A stretch of 64,000 nucleotides of DNA from Dolomedes plantarius (taxonomy: Eukaryota > Arthropoda > Arachnida > Araneae > Dolomedidae), in contig OU015490.1 of assembly GCA_907164885.2 (NCBI GenBank), positions 241,870,449 to 241,934,448 on the forward strand, written 5' to 3'. Below, one piece after another: positions 1 to 11,380 of the stretch. Positions within the stretch are counted from its first letter, which is position 1; each line of letters starts with the position of its first letter. The notes beneath the pieces were generated by a model, which did no database searches, was not told the origin of the DNA, and was given only the letters and a program-made list of their open reading frames with translations. Made by a program: the position numbers and the translations under genes.

Positions 1-1639
1 AGAAGTGGGGTTGTCAATTTTATCTTCAATGTCAGAGTAAGGGGTAAATGACATTGAGCTAATTACAACAGGAGAAATTTGATTCTTTGTCTACTTATAT
101 TTTGCATGAACCTCACATAGGATCTCAATAACCCTTTTAGGCTCGTTCGTAATCTTACTGATGACATCTTGAAATGTCCTTTTCAGAACACACGTCTATG
201 TCAAAAGCACGTTGGGCAGCTCGACTGCCATCGCTAGGATAAAAGTGAAGGTTTAACTCTGATCACTTTTAGAATAGTGTTTTCTTCAATTTCACTAAGA
301 AAGCATATCAAGGGAAAGTCTTTTAGTACGTTTCCTGTATTTCAAACTAATCCGTATGTATTCAGTATGTGTTAATCTCTAATAATTCATCAATAAACAT
401 AAAAAAAGTGTCAAAATTTCTGAACTTAAAGTAATAAATACGCGCATTTTCACATTTTTTCTATAAGTAAAAGGAAGCAGAAGACTCAAAAGCAAAAGTA
501 GTAACTATTTTGATATCAAAGACACTAAGAGCAATTTTTTTTTTCAATTTTAATATTGTGAAAATAATTTTGGTAGTACGAAATTTCTCAAAACATTCGT
601 CAACATGCCTGGCATTTTCAGGAGAAGGTTTGCAATAGAAGCTGAATGTTTTCAGCTTCATTTTCTACCGCTGCACATTTCCAATATTTAATGTTGAAAG
701 AAACTGTCCTCGCATTACACTTTTTATTGTTAATAATGGTATATGCTCTTCATGGAGTTCACGTTCCTGTGAAAATCACCCACCATATAATTAATTCAGC
801 CTATGAAATAATAGGTAATAGGGACTAAACATTCGACAACAGATTTTTTTTTCCACTTTTCCACAGAAAGACGCAAGAGGTTACACAGTGATTAGCGATA
901 ATTTGTCCAAGTTATTGCCTTTAAAAAATCCACAGGTTTTTACCATAACTTTTATTTATATACTTTTCTTTTTACGTGGATTCGAGCCCAAAGGCTTCAT
1001 TATTATTTCAGTACAAAATCTGGACGTTCTCTCCTAATGGAAATAATTTGAATCTATTTATACACGCTTCGGATGAAAACCCATTACATCATTGAAACGG
1101 GATATTTACAGGAAAAAACAAACAAACAAACAAATGTTAATTGTCTTATTGATTTCTTACTAGTGAAAATTTTCTCCTGCATAAAGATTGGGAAATTTTA
1201 AATGTTCAATTTTCAGAAATCGTGTAATTTGTGCGCCCGCAACGGCAAAGCATGAAAACATAAGTTGCGCTAGCGATATTGTATACGTAACACTTAGGCT
1301 GCTGTGTACTAACCTTATTGGATTCGTTTATCTCAATGGTAACTGTTACCGCTTCTGTGGCCTGTTGGCGCTATTTTTGTTTCCCCTTCTGTGACGCATT
1401 GGCGCTATTTTTGCTTTGTATGGCAACCATGTTGATGGCAAAGTTCGTTCTCCTCGAAGCTTGTTGTTGTTCGTAGCTACAGCTACGTCTCGTTGGTGCG
1501 TTGTGTGCACATTTAAAACTCTCATTGTTTGTTGAAAATAAAGCATTTCGAAAAAACGTACAGTCCATTAATTAAAATATGTTAACAAACCAGCAAAGTT
1601 AAGGTGGAAAATCGTACCAGTAATCTATGGAGAAAATTT
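1..1639. other. Gene-free AT-rich stretch
   Basis: No convincing coding region or RNA gene. Only short chance open frames are present. A slightly more GC-rich patch around 1350-1530 holds a 15-base word (ttggcgctatttttg) twice, at 1365-1379 and 1399-1413, inside a 34-bp imperfect direct repeat. It may be part of an old mobile element but no boundaries could be fixed. Confidence 0.6.
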
Positions 1640-1980
1640 GCCCAAGGATTGCCGACTTGGATTAAAAAAATTTTTTTAATTGTACTCCATAATAGAGAAG
1701 AAATTTATGCTATGGGGTATTTTCGTATTTTTTAATGGAAATTTTTAAAAATTTGAACTATTAGGGGGGAAAATCTGGTATAGTGTTTTAAACGCTCCTA
1801 AATTACTTTGGTCGACGAAATTTATAAAATGAATCCTTTTGGAAGGTGCACAAAATTTCAGGCTCTCCGAAAATAACATTTTTATTTGATTATCAGCATT
1901 TTTGTAGCTGTAAATAGCAATTTCTCCATAGGTTTTAACATTGAGGTGAGCGAATCCTATAGGGTTAGCCCACAACAGCC
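1640..1980. repeat. Direct repeat, copy A, upstream of paralogue 1
   Basis: This block of about 340 bp recurs in the same orientation at 3165-3510, with scattered substitutions and small indels. Shared landmarks are 'gacttggatt', 'actccataa/actccgtaa', 'tggggtattttt', 'tagtgttttaaa', 'ataaaatgaatcct' and 'ttctccataggtt'. The two copies bracket paralogue 1 and lie about 1.53 kb apart. The block is either an interspersed repeat inserted twice or the scar of a local tandem duplication. It shows no terminal inverted repeats that I can see. Confidence 0.8.
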
Positions 1981-2135
1981 TTAAATGAAAAGAAAATCCA
2001 GCACTTATAACTGGAGACGGTCATAATTTTGAAAATGTGTTATCCTCTAAAGTTTAACTGTAAAGGTAATTATGTTCAAAAAATACTCACTGTCTAAATT
2101 AATAAATTGTGAATATATTTACGTTATTTTCTTTC

Positions 2136-2137
2136 AG
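2136..2137 (+). other. Splice acceptor of paralogue 1
   Basis: A pyrimidine-rich tract (ttattttctttcag) ends in AG seven bases before the ATG at 2145. Paralogues 2 and 4 have the same seven-base distance. The donor and upstream exon are not identified. Confidence 0.65.
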
Positions 2138-2144
2138 GTCTGCC

Positions 2145-2709
2145 ATGGAGTTTGACTCAAATAGCATTTTAGCAAGTATTATTTCAGGAGGCTTGATTCT
2201 CGTGATTTCTTTACTATGGATAAAGTTTCTCCCTCACACATGCTGGAACCGCAGACCAAATAGGACTTTCGATATCCGCACCATCTACTGTTTCAACTGC
2301 TTCACTGCGTTCGTTTCCTCTAATCGGACTCGAAAAGAACTAAGCAGAATATTTCTTATTTTTGCCGTTGTGTATTTTGTATGCGTCTTGAGATTGGTTT
2401 TTTTTTATCACGAAATAGATGTTTCCGGATTTCTACTGGTTTTTATTCATTCTGTCTGTCTGCAGTGGTTTCTTATGATTGTCGTCGACTCATTCCTTTT
2501 CTAAAAATTTTGTTGCCTTTCCTCGGTGGATGCGCTTTTTTTCTTGTGTTAGCCTTGTATGCCAGTTTGAGTGTTCATTTGTTTTAGGGATAATGGTCAC
2601 GTGCCTGTTAGTCTTGGTGTGGTGTCTAAATGTAGTGTGGATGGTACGAATGGTGAACATGTTGAATGAGAACTTGAATCACCATTTGAATTCTGTTCAA
2701 GGGGGTTAA
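2145..2709 (+). pseudogene. Paralogue 1 of a five-member multi-membrane protein family, frameshifted
   Basis: I do not recognise this family from known proteins. The frame from the ATG at 2145 runs to a stop at 2504 and gives a first hydrophobic segment (about residues 8-26). The motif follows: H31-x-C33-W, FD, then C49-x2-C52, with the same 15-residue spacing as paralogues 2-4. A basic patch (NRTRKEL) and a second hydrophobic segment come next. Homology to paralogue 2 then jumps to another frame near 2455-2475 (VSYDCRRLIPFL matching LNYDIYRAYPFV) and again near 2585, ending at 2709. The first shift lies at a TCTG tandem word, consistent with loss of one 4-base unit. Two shifts suggest a pseudogene. 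Assembly error or a truncated 119-residue product are alternatives. Confidence 0.75.
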
Positions 2710-3110
2710 TGTTGATACATCCACGGTAAAGTGCCACATGAACGAGAAAATGTCTAAACGTCTAACAGCATATAAAGTTCAAGAAACATGTTGAGCAATT
2801 CTGAACAAGACTTGGAGCTTGATTTAATGTAAATGAAAATTTTATGGAAGTAAAGATTTATTGTTTGAAAACTCATGTGGGTGTATGTATTATTAGGGGT
2901 TGTGGCGTCACGATAGATGGCTAAGGCTAAACTCTGAGGCGTTACTAAAATTTCTACTTCTGAATCCATGACTAAGAAAGACGGAGTCCTAATTAAAATG
3001 CGAAGGCCAATTTTTTAAAAAACAAAAACTTAACAACTTACTTACAAATAATTTAACCTTTAAAAAGTACAACATAATTAGTTAATTTAAGTGCACGATT
3101 CACAATACAA

Positions 3111-3165
3111 GCTCCGGGACCCATGGTCCCAAACAAGAGCTTAAAAAAACACGTCTGCCGACGGA
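3111..3165 (-). repeat. Short interspersed repeat shared with 18669-18720
   Basis: Read on the - strand, this segment matches 18669-18720 on the + strand, including 'gacgtgttttttt/aagctc', 'ctgtttg' and 'gggtc(t/c)cggag'. It is part of an unidentified dispersed repeat whose full length I cannot define. Confidence 0.5.
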
Positions 3166-3510
3166 AAAGGATTCCCGACTTGGATTGAACGATTTTTTTT
3201 TAAAACTGTACTCCGTAACAGAGAAATTTTACACCTTGGGGTATTTTTTTTTTCAAAAAAGCAAATTTTTAAAATTTAAATCAGTCTAGGAGGGAAAATC
3301 TTTGTAGTGTTTTAAAACGCTCGAAAATCCTTTGGTGGCGAAATCTATAAAATGAATCCTGTTGCAAAGCGCAGGAAAGTTTAAGTTCCCTGAAAAAAAA
3401 AATCAGTTTCATTGGATTATCATTTATGTAGCTCTAAATATTAGACATATTTTCTCCATAGGTTAACACTGAGGTGAGCGAATCCAATAGGATTAATACA
3501 CAGCAGCCAT
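3165..3510. repeat. Direct repeat, copy B, downstream of paralogue 1
   Basis: Diverged second copy of the block at 1640-1980, same orientation, about 456 bp beyond the end of paralogue 1. See copy A. Confidence 0.8.
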
Positions 3511-4145
3511 AAAACGTTGCAGTAAATGTAAGAAAAGTTATTAAATTTTAAGTTCTCGATCGTACTATTGTTATAAAAACAGAAAAGTAATAAACACTGT
3601 TATTAGTAGAAATCAATTTACTTTAAAGTTACATTTTCGATTTACTATAAAAGTTTGCAAAGCTGAAAAACATAAAGATGTTACAGAAACACACACATAT
3701 ATAAAAGTACACTAATTTAATATTTCAGGTAACTGACTCATACATTTAAGATTTTCATGACATTGGCTTCGCAATATTTCTGGATTCAATGGACAGCAAT
3801 GAAGGGATAAATTTAGTTTACAGTTATTCGAATTTAAACGCAGAATTTCGATCTATATTAGATTACAAGTTAGGAGAGTGCAAATTGAAAAAATTCAAAC
3901 GACTATTTGGTTGATGATTTGGGATTTCGCAACGGAGCTACAAGAGGAAAAAGAAAAACCAATATGCCTTTCAACTTTCCCAGAGATTTTCTACGCGTTT
4001 TGATGTAAAGTATTTGAAGGGTACTTGGTGTAAAGTTTTCTTATTAGTTTAAATTTGTTCTCTTAATTTAATTATTCACGGTATACATCAGTGATTCTAG
4101 TAAGTGATGACAAAGCTTTCCAAACTAGCACTTCAGAATATTTAA
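3511..4145. other. Gene-free stretch
   Basis: AT-rich sequence between the direct repeat and the mariner remnant. I see no coding potential or structured element. Confidence 0.5.
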
Positions 4146-4147
4146 TA

Positions 4148-4833
4148 CGAGGTTTGTAAATAAAGTAATGGCAACATATCCAAAAACATTTTTTTATTGA
4201 ATGTACAAGCAAAATTACATTAAATTCTTTCAATATAATCGCCATTAAAGTCTTGTACCTTTTGCCAGATGTCAGGAAGCCGTAGGATACCGTTGGCAAG
4301 GTGTGTGTTGAAGTCAGCTACGGAGCGCCCTAATGCTCGGATTACAGTCAGGAAATCTGATGCCTCGAAGGGGTTCTTTAACTTAGGAAAGAGGTCGTAG
4401 TCACAAGGAATCGTGTCAGGTGAGTCGGGAGGTTGTTCCAACACCTCCCAAGACCACCGTCGCAAAAGATCACATTTACAGCTCATGCAACATGACAACG
4501 AGCATTGTCATGCAACATGACAGGGAGATTGTCCCGCAATAAAAAAGGACGTTTGCGCTGTATAGCCGGGCGCAGATGGTGCTGCAGTCACGGGCCACCT
4601 CGATTTTAATCCCCGACCGCTGATTACTTTTTGTAAACATGATTTAGAGGAGTAGAAACCACATTGTCCACTTCAACGTCATGCAGCAACTAACCCTTCT
4701 TATGAATGGACGATTTTATGCACTCTACAGATCGACAACAGCTCCACCTCACTCTTCCGATATCCTGTTTGCACATGCCTGATGTTCTACGACTTTCTGG
4801 GCTACGTTGTCACTACTTTATTTACAACCATCG
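4148..4833 (-). mobile_element. Internally deleted mariner element
   Basis: The element is bounded by imperfect terminal inverted repeats of about 28 bp (left begins cgaggtttgtaaataaagta, right is the inverse of cgatggttgtaaataaagta) and by TA on both sides (4146-4147 and 4834-4835). At 686 bp it is about half the usual length of a mariner. The - strand encodes a transposase C-terminal piece (4220 to about 4480): a degraded catalytic block SPDTIPCDYDLFPKLK, then GRSVADFN and LPDIWQKVQDFNGDYIE, which are family hallmarks. The N-terminal DNA-binding part is missing and a short word (catgcaacatgacaa) is duplicated near 4485-4521. It is non-functional and could only be moved by an outside transposase. 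Confidence 0.88.
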
Positions 4834-4835
4834 TA

Positions 4836-5511
4836 TGAAGCTTATAGTCTCAGTTAAATTTTTAGTTACTGATTGTGTTTTGCATGATATTATATCTAAA
4901 ATAGAAGCTATTTATTTGTTAAGACATTAAGTCTATTTTGAGTTTACTTCGAATTAATAAAGCAGAAATCCCTGACAAGTTTTTTTCATTACAATTATAT
5001 TATTTCAATTGTTATAATATGACAATTTCATGACAATATTATGACAATTGCTTATAACCTTTTGTCGCACTTTTCGTTGATGTTATTAGAGAGAAGCAAA
5101 GTTGATTGCTAATTTGTAAATGCTACAAAACATAACAGAAAAAAATCTTTAAAGTAAAATAAATGCAATTGAAAGATTTACAAAATTATTTCTAATTTAT
5201 AAAAAGATACAAAAGTAAAAAAATACAAACATCAAGAAATACAGGTACGATTTCTTTTCCATTCTACATAAATATTTACTAGTGTCTAAGTTGGGATGAG
5301 GTTAGGGTACGTCTGGAACCACCCGAAATTGCTACGGGAATTGAGTTTACGGGTGGTTATACGACTGAACCTTTGAATGGGGGTCCATAAAGGGGATGAA
5401 TGCAATGTCCTCCACAATGCCATGAACTACAAATATTGGCAAAATTAAAATTTTGTTCCGAAGTTCAGATTAAATAATGAATATCTTCCGAATATGGTTT
5501 ACTAAAGAGAT
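4836..5511. other. Gene-free stretch with a cluster of diverged hexamers
   Basis: Very AT-rich. 'acaattt/acaatt' words recur around 4985-5055. A more balanced segment at 5285-5440 contains 'ggaaccacccg' and 'cgggtggttatac', which resemble the outer end of the adjoining Tc1-like remnant. No gene is supported. Confidence 0.45.
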
Positions 5512-6340
5512 GTACGGGTGGTTATAAAAATACTGGAAACACTAAGGAATAACTTTAAATCCTTTATTAATATGGGGTAGAACCACTTTTATTTGGTATG
5601 TGGTACGCTTGGATAGGCTTAGGAATAGAATTATACAAGTCATGAGTAGAGTGGTTAACGGATTATTATACCATTCTTCACGAAGAAATCTTGATAACAT
5701 GTCTATAGATTCTGATAGTGAATATCGATTCCTGACTCTTTTCTTTGAAATAGACCACGGTGGTTTGATGATAATTGATTCGGGGAACTAGTAGAGCTAG
5801 ATATGATGTTCAACTTCATCTTCATGTTCCTTAAACCCTGGCTTGACAGATCTAGCTGTATGGATTGAGGCATTATCATCCTAGAAAATGCAATCTCCTA
5901 CAAAAACAATGTTTGTACATTGAGATGGCCAATAATGTTTGACTTTTAGCGTTCCCAGTCAATCTCCCTTTTAGGGTTACAGGAGGGCGTGCAGAAAACC
6001 ATGAGATGGCATTACAAACCATGACAGCCCATGTTTGACAGTTGGCCAGAGAAAACCAAAATGACATTTTTGTGTAGGTGTTCGTCAGTCGTACGCACGT
6101 CCTGTTTTGGGGACCAATGTGAACGATGATTCGTCTGACCAAGTTACTCTTCCACACATCACTCTATCAGAATTTCTGATCATGGCACAACTGTTGACGA
6201 CCTTTTGCATTAACATGTTACAAATGGCCTGGGAATTGCTACTCTTTCGAAAATGTTTTGTTTATAACTTTCCTTCCTAAACGTAATGATTGATAATTTA
6301 ACTTGCATGTGTAGATTGAGCTCTATGGCCACTTTGGCTG
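5512..6340 (-). pseudogene. Tc1-like transposase remnant
   Basis: The - strand carries, in broken frames from about 6340 down to 5590, a recognisable Tc1-family transposase. Visible pieces are a central region with GPQNRTCVRL and AISWFSARPPVTLKGRL (6157-5876), then DDNASIHTARS and KPGFKEHEDEVEHH just beyond a stop at 5876-5878, then a tail with PPWSISKKRVRNRY and EEWYN (near 5775-5660). The left boundary may be the word acgggtggttataaaaatac at about 5515. No matching right terminus was found. Several stops and shifts make it a dead relic. Confidence 0.75.
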
Positions 6341-7920
6341 CAATCTATATATATAAAACGCGTAGGTATGCGGCACAAATATCGACGATATTTTTACACT
6401 TCGAATGGCAACGGCTGCCACTACCAGATGTAAACATTAGCGGCCGTCCGAAATTTGCAACCGCGTGTCAACATGGATTTACGCACTGAAATCAGGAAAT
6501 GTTCGAAAGCGATGTGCACGATCAAGTGAAAATTGGGAATAGTCTCAAGAATAAAACCGAAGAAATAATTCATTAAGAGAGAGGCGTGAAAGAGAGAGCA
6601 TAAATAATCGCGACGTTAGGCTTAACCGTCACCGGCATAGCAATAAATAACCAGTAATATTTAATTTTCTACACTTTTTTCAGTACTTGCTGAATTTTTA
6701 CTCCATTTTATGAGTGAAGAAATTTTTTCAACAATTTATTATTTGATAGGATTAAGTGTAGATATCTGAATTGTGAACAGTAATACATACAGAGAGTGAT
6801 GTAATCAACACTATATTTTAAAATTTTCCCCAACGATTTCTATTTGTTGTAATGATAAAGTGTAGATATCTTAATTTTGAAAAATAGTACGTACAAAGAG
6901 GGATGTAATTTTAAAATCATTGATGTTGGGTTTCTCAATCTTATCTTTAACTCTTTTCTGAGGTAATGGAAATTCACATTTTTGATCACGATGTTCTAGA
7001 ATCAGCCTTATAGAGAATGCCCCTTACAACATATATTTGTGATGACAGGTAATGGTAACATTCCTTGCATATGTTACTTTCAGTTGCGTTGTTTTGCAAA
7101 AGAAAATATAATACTAAAAGTGACCATGCTGGTCGCGCAGCGGCTAGTTGTCTTCTTATTCGATGTCACAATCCGCTTCAATACGCAATACTCTCTCTCA
7201 TTCAGCTTTTACTTTCCTCCACTATTCTTTTTTGCAGGTGGTGTTTTTCCGATGTTATTGATGCAAAATTAGTTCTGTCATTACAGGTTATGGAACTGAA
7301 ATTGTCATTTACCTATGGGGAACTTAAAAGACTCGCAAGTATCATGAAACATAAACGTTTTTCTAGGTAGAGGTGGAAAAATGAGAGCATGCATAGATTC
7401 ATAACATACACATTTCATAGACAATAAATCTCTGTCATATTTACGAAACAACTTATTTTTATTTTTTTGTTTTAAATGGTGATATGGCCATCAAACCTCT
7501 TATTAAGGTTAATGTAACACACGGGATATGATAGATGACTATTGGTAATTCCCTAATCAAGCGCTAGACGTTGAGAGTATATGGAAGTTATACGATAGTT
7601 TTTGTTTTACTGACGTAATAAAATTCAATGTCATAAGCATAAAATGTAAAAGTACGAGTGTTGGGATGAATCCATATTCAGCATAGACAAAACTATGCAG
7701 AAACAACCAGCGTTGACATACACTCAGGGGACATAATTGAAGAGGGGGGAGAGAATATTATTCCTTAAAGAAAATCAATGATTCTTGGTTGTTTGACGGA
7801 ACTGCAAAATATGTTTGAATTATATGTGAAACAATGTATAAATGATTGAAAGTCAAAATGAACATGCTAAAATTAATATTTTATGCGTCCACCTTTAGCA
7901 GTTAACTGTTTGCACATGGC
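6341..7920. other. Gene-free stretch
   Basis: Mostly AT-rich with several chance open frames of 60-100 codons (for example around 7040-7370) that have no coherent domain, membrane pattern or homologue that I recognise. A partly repeated pair of segments is visible at about 6750-6800 and 6860-6910 ('tgtagatatct', 'tacatacagagag/tacgtacaaagag', 'gtgatgtaat/gatgtaat'). Confidence 0.5.
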
Positions 7921-7924
7921 ACGG

Positions 7925-8012
7925 CATTATGCGATAAAGATTATGAATTATGCTAAAGATTATGAATAAAGACTATGGATAATGCGATAAAGACTATGGA
8001 TTTTATAAGATA
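7925..8012 (+). repeat. Short degenerate tandem repeat
   Basis: About four to five imperfect copies of 'gcgataaaga(t/c)tatgaat' occur head to tail directly before the LINE fragment. This is replication-slippage type sequence. Confidence 0.6.
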
Positions 8013-8032
8013 GTCGCATTTCCATCCAGTTT

Positions 8033-8570
8033 TTGAGTAATTGGACGAGAGTGGGTGACAGAGCCGGCTTGTCCATCCTGCACCAACTAGATCGTCTGTC
8101 TATGAAGCATGATATCCATTTGCAAGGGGTCCCCTCTCATGGGGGCCTATTTAGAAACGAGATGGCTGACATCCTAGCAAAGGAGGATACTGCTGAACGT
8201 TCATTAACTTCTTCGGCTCTTACTTATCTGGAGGCATTTTCCGTAAGGAAATCCTTTATCCAGAGTACTTGGAGATCTCCCCCGGTCCATGACTGGTAGA
8301 TTGGTGTCTGCCCTGGTAGGGCTCTTGCCTTCAAGGTTGATAGAGCTGAGCAGACTGCTATCTCTAGGTTTGCAAGTGGCCACTTGAGGTAGTATCTAAA
8401 ATTTGATCACCAAAACAAAACCTTTCCCACTTGTGAAAAGTGTAATAACGAGCAGGTCATTCCTGGTCACATCCTAACTTGTCTAAACTGATCTAAGCAG
8501 GATATAAATACCGATCCTCACGATTTAACGGATCTACTGAGGATATATAGATTCATGGTCTTGACCTAGC
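8033..8570 (+). pseudogene. LINE RNase H / C-terminal fragment
   Basis: The first part (8033-8299) encodes HDIHLQGVPSHGGLFRNEMADILAKE, which matches the end of LINE-type RNase H domains (VPSH.G..GNE.AD.LAKE). Downstream, in broken frames, come DRAEQTAISRFASGHLR and a Cys/His motif CEKCNNE...GHILTC typical of the C-terminus of such LINE proteins. An in-frame stop at 8297-8299 and others later show it is dead. Endonuclease and reverse transcriptase are absent from the flanks, so it is a 5'-truncated, decayed copy. Confidence 0.8.
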
Positions 8571-9322
8571 GCCGCTAGATTTGGAGGTATAAGTAAACAA
8601 CAATGTCGTGTTGCCTGTCTTAAAATTATTTATTTCTTTGGGCGAGATTCGTATATTATTTGGGTTAGTACAAATTATTTATAATTTATAGGTATTTGGG
8701 TGCGTTGTGTTTTTTTTATTTATTTTCTTGAATACAACCCAAAGCTCATAGACAGATTTGCAACCGAACAGGTCAAACAAACTTTGCTTCTAAAGCCTTC
8801 CTTAGATCAACTACACAAAACAAAGATGACTGACTCCAATGTAACAAAATAAAATTGATTTATTTACAACCTTATCTATTTACAATTTAACTCAAAATAA
8901 CCGAATCACCAAATCTTCGTACACAGTTTACACATTTTACTAATCTTTTAGCATTTTCTCCTGGATTCATATCGAATGACATGTATTTAATTAAATCTAC
9001 ACCTTTTGGATTCAGGGAGCATATAATTATTAAACTAACTCATAGCCAAGAACTCCTATTCATCAAAATTATCTTTACAAAAAACACTGTTTCCGCACTA
9101 ATCTTTCATTTAGCTCGGTGGGGTCTGAACAAACAAAATGATTTTCACTCACTCAGTTTGATGATGTCGCACTGGGACTCGGGTGTCGAAGCTCTGCTTA
9201 TGCTTGGGGTATCGCTCCTTCCTTCTAGGTAGTGGGTGCGCTGCGTCTCTAGGCTGTCGTGGGTATTCTTCTACTCTTTTCAAAATGATGGGGCACTCAT
9301 CAGGAAAATGATGACACCGACT
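8571..9322. other. Gene-free stretch
   Basis: No gene supported. The sequence from about 8735 onward may be the outer part of the same mobile element that holds the tandem repeats beginning at 9323, but no termini were identified. Confidence 0.4.
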
Positions 9323-9755
9323 TCTCTTGATCCAAAGTCACGCTCAATTCCGGGAACACTCGACCAGATCTCCAACATTAAGGCGCATCCTCTCTATAAC
9401 CCCGTTTCTATTCTCTTGCTCAAAATCACTCTCAGCTCCGGGAAGACTCGTCCGGATCTCCAATATTACATCGCATCCTCTTTGTCACCTCGTCTGTATT
9501 CTCTTGATCAAAAATAACTCTTAGTTCCGTGAAAACTCGACCGGATCTCCAATATTTAAAACTGCCAATCTTTTCATCACTTTCGATGCTAAGGCACTAG
9601 GAAAGATCAACCGGTCTCCGGAAAACGAAACCTCTTTCTCGTACTGTCGGACAACTCCCGGGAATGCTCAACCGGTCTCCGACGTTTTGAAATTCCAATC
9701 TCTTCATCCCCCTGCAATGCTAAAGCACCGGGAAAAGTCAACCGGGCCCGCACGC
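9323..9755. repeat. Diverged tandem repeat, unit about 88 bp
   Basis: Successive copies begin near 9325, 9414 and 9502. They share 'cttgatcaaaa', 'ctc(a/t)(a/g)(c/t)tccgggaa', 'actcgaccggatctcc' and 'aatatt'. A further degraded set follows to about 9755, with 'caaccggtctccg' at about 9609 and 9671 and 'caaccgggcccg' at about 9738. The repeat is GC-rich for this window. It may be the internal part of a larger mobile element. Confidence 0.75.
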
Positions 9756-10180
9756 AGAAGAGAATCCTTTAAAAAAACTCTAAGTCTTCTATTTATTTGT
9801 TTTTTTATAACAATGTCCACGCCTTCTCGTGACTCCTAATCCATTCAGGAAAGCTTTCAAAAATCCACCACTTAGCCTCCATTTTCATTTCTCGGATTGG
9901 ATAATCCCATAACCCATGCACGTCTTAATTACGTCATACAGAGACCACCCAAAGTCCAGTCCACGTGTTTTGCGGTCTACAGGTCCAATAAATCCTTTAC
10001 AATAGGGTATTTACTTTAATGTCAAACCCTGGTGCCATCTCCTTATCTGCGTCTGGAATCACCTACCCCCTATCGCGCACCGCCGCTTTTAAATTGGCTA
10101 AGCGTACAGACTACTGTTCCGTCCTCTAATCAAAGGCGGCTTCCTAGCATTCTAACCGAAATGTGATGAAAACAGCCTTC
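9756..10180. other. Gene-free stretch
   Basis: Moderately GC-rich sequence next to the tandem repeat. No protein, RNA or terminal repeats recognised. Confidence 0.4.
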
Positions 10181-10182
10181 GA

Positions 10183-10866
10183 TCACTTTATCTCTCTAAA
10201 AATTTTAATTTTCTTACAAATCGAAAGCGCTTCATCACAAACAACAACAACAACACTATGAATGACTATTTGTGAAATGTCAATCCCCCCAACCACACGC
10301 ATCCACAATTCTTCAGTTGTGCTTGCTGTTGATGATATGCTACCCCATTTTTTGAGTAATCTTATCCCATGCGTATTTAATGGGGGACAAATCGGGTGGC
10401 TGAACAGGCTAAGGAAGTAGTGGTAATCGTTGTTCACAGAAGAAACGTTGGGAAATTCATGCGACATTGGGGTCCGCTTAAGGCGAGAGCGCGAATGACA
10501 TGAAATAGCATTCAAAATAATTACATTTGGAGTTGCACCAATATGGCGCTCTACAATAGGTTCATCCTGATGTCGTTACCCATAGTGTCTGCGAACCGGG
10601 ATCCGGCAGTCATGGTTCTCGAGATTAAGGCCAGGCTCGCCAAAAAAACGATTCTCTACAATAGGTTCATCCTGATGTCGTTACCCACTGTGTCTGCGAA
10701 CAGGGATCCGGCAGTCATGGTTCTCGAGATTAAGGCCAGGCTCGCCAAAAAACATGATTCTCTACAATAGGTTCATCCTGATGCCGTTACCCACAGTGTC
10801 TGCGAACAGGGATCCGGCAGTCATGGTTCTCGAGATTAAGGCCAGGTTCGCCAAAAAACATGATTC
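10183..10866 (-). pseudogene. Tc1-like transposase relic with internal triplication
   Basis: On the - strand the repeated block encodes GLNLENHDCRIPVRRHC, followed by RHQDEP, which matches the Tc1-family stretch after the first catalytic Asp (usually ESRF-LENHDGR-RVRRHRGERH). Downstream come a degraded GATPNVIILNAISCHSRS, matching the usual 'GVMVWGAI', and then an eroded C-terminal part down to 10183. A segment of about 106 bp of this coding region is present three times in tandem (10549-10866). Many substitutions and stops make it non-functional. Confidence 0.72.
10549..10866. repeat. Three tandem copies of a 105-106 bp segment
   Basis: Copies begin at 10549, 10654 and 10760 with the word ctctacaataggttcatcct and are nearly identical. 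Differences include catagtg/cactgtg/cacagtg and gcgaaccggg/gcgaacaggg. The high identity points to recent tandem duplication inside an older Tc1 relic. The unit length is not a multiple of three in all copies (105 then 106). Confidence 0.92.
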
Positions 10867-11264
10867 TTTGGTCTATGGTTATAGGGTTAAAGGAAGTCAC
10901 AGTAACGGACGTCTGATGTGTTACCATCCTGTTGTGCTAGCATTGCGCATGTGACAGTAATCTACAATAGGTCAACGCTTTGGAAATATGGTGTCGATTT
11001 ACTGTCATTGCCAAAGAAACGTTGACAAGAAAATAGAAATTGCGTTGTAGTAAGTTTTTATTGATCTACTTGTAGAATAACGCACATTTACAATCCCTAC
11101 ATGATTAAATTTTTAACGTTTGTAACAATGCCACTCTATATTTCATTTAACTTAACTCAATGGGGATAATACGATTGATTCAGCAAATTAACAAAGAATA
11201 AAGAAGAAAAATACTTAACCTGTGGTGTATGAATCGTGCGATTGTTTCTTCGTTACATGGAAGT

Positions 11265-11380
11265 ATGGGGTGTTTTATATTCAAAGTTATGAAATGAACT
11301 GGATTTATTTTAGCAATGTTATCAATCAAATTTAACATCGTATGTCGTCCTGACATTTCTATGTGAAATTTTCAAAGCAA
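11265..11380 (+). repeat. Segmental duplicate, ancestral single-unit copy
   Basis: This 115-bp segment matches 15206-15322 almost base for base, including 'atgaaatgaactggattt', 'gcaatgttatcaatcaaa' and 'cgtatgtcgtcctgacat'. Here the 24-bp word that forms the minisatellite downstream occurs only once. The two copies bracket paralogue 2 at a distance of 3.9 kb. Confidence 0.9.

Noticed and set aside
1260..1570. Possible solo LTR (GC-richer patch ending near an AATAAA)
   Set aside because: No matching TG...CA termini or target-site duplicates could be fixed, so no call was made.
7039..7370. Overlapping frames of 77 and 101 codons
   Set aside because: They overlap in different frames and neither resembles a known protein. 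Probably chance.
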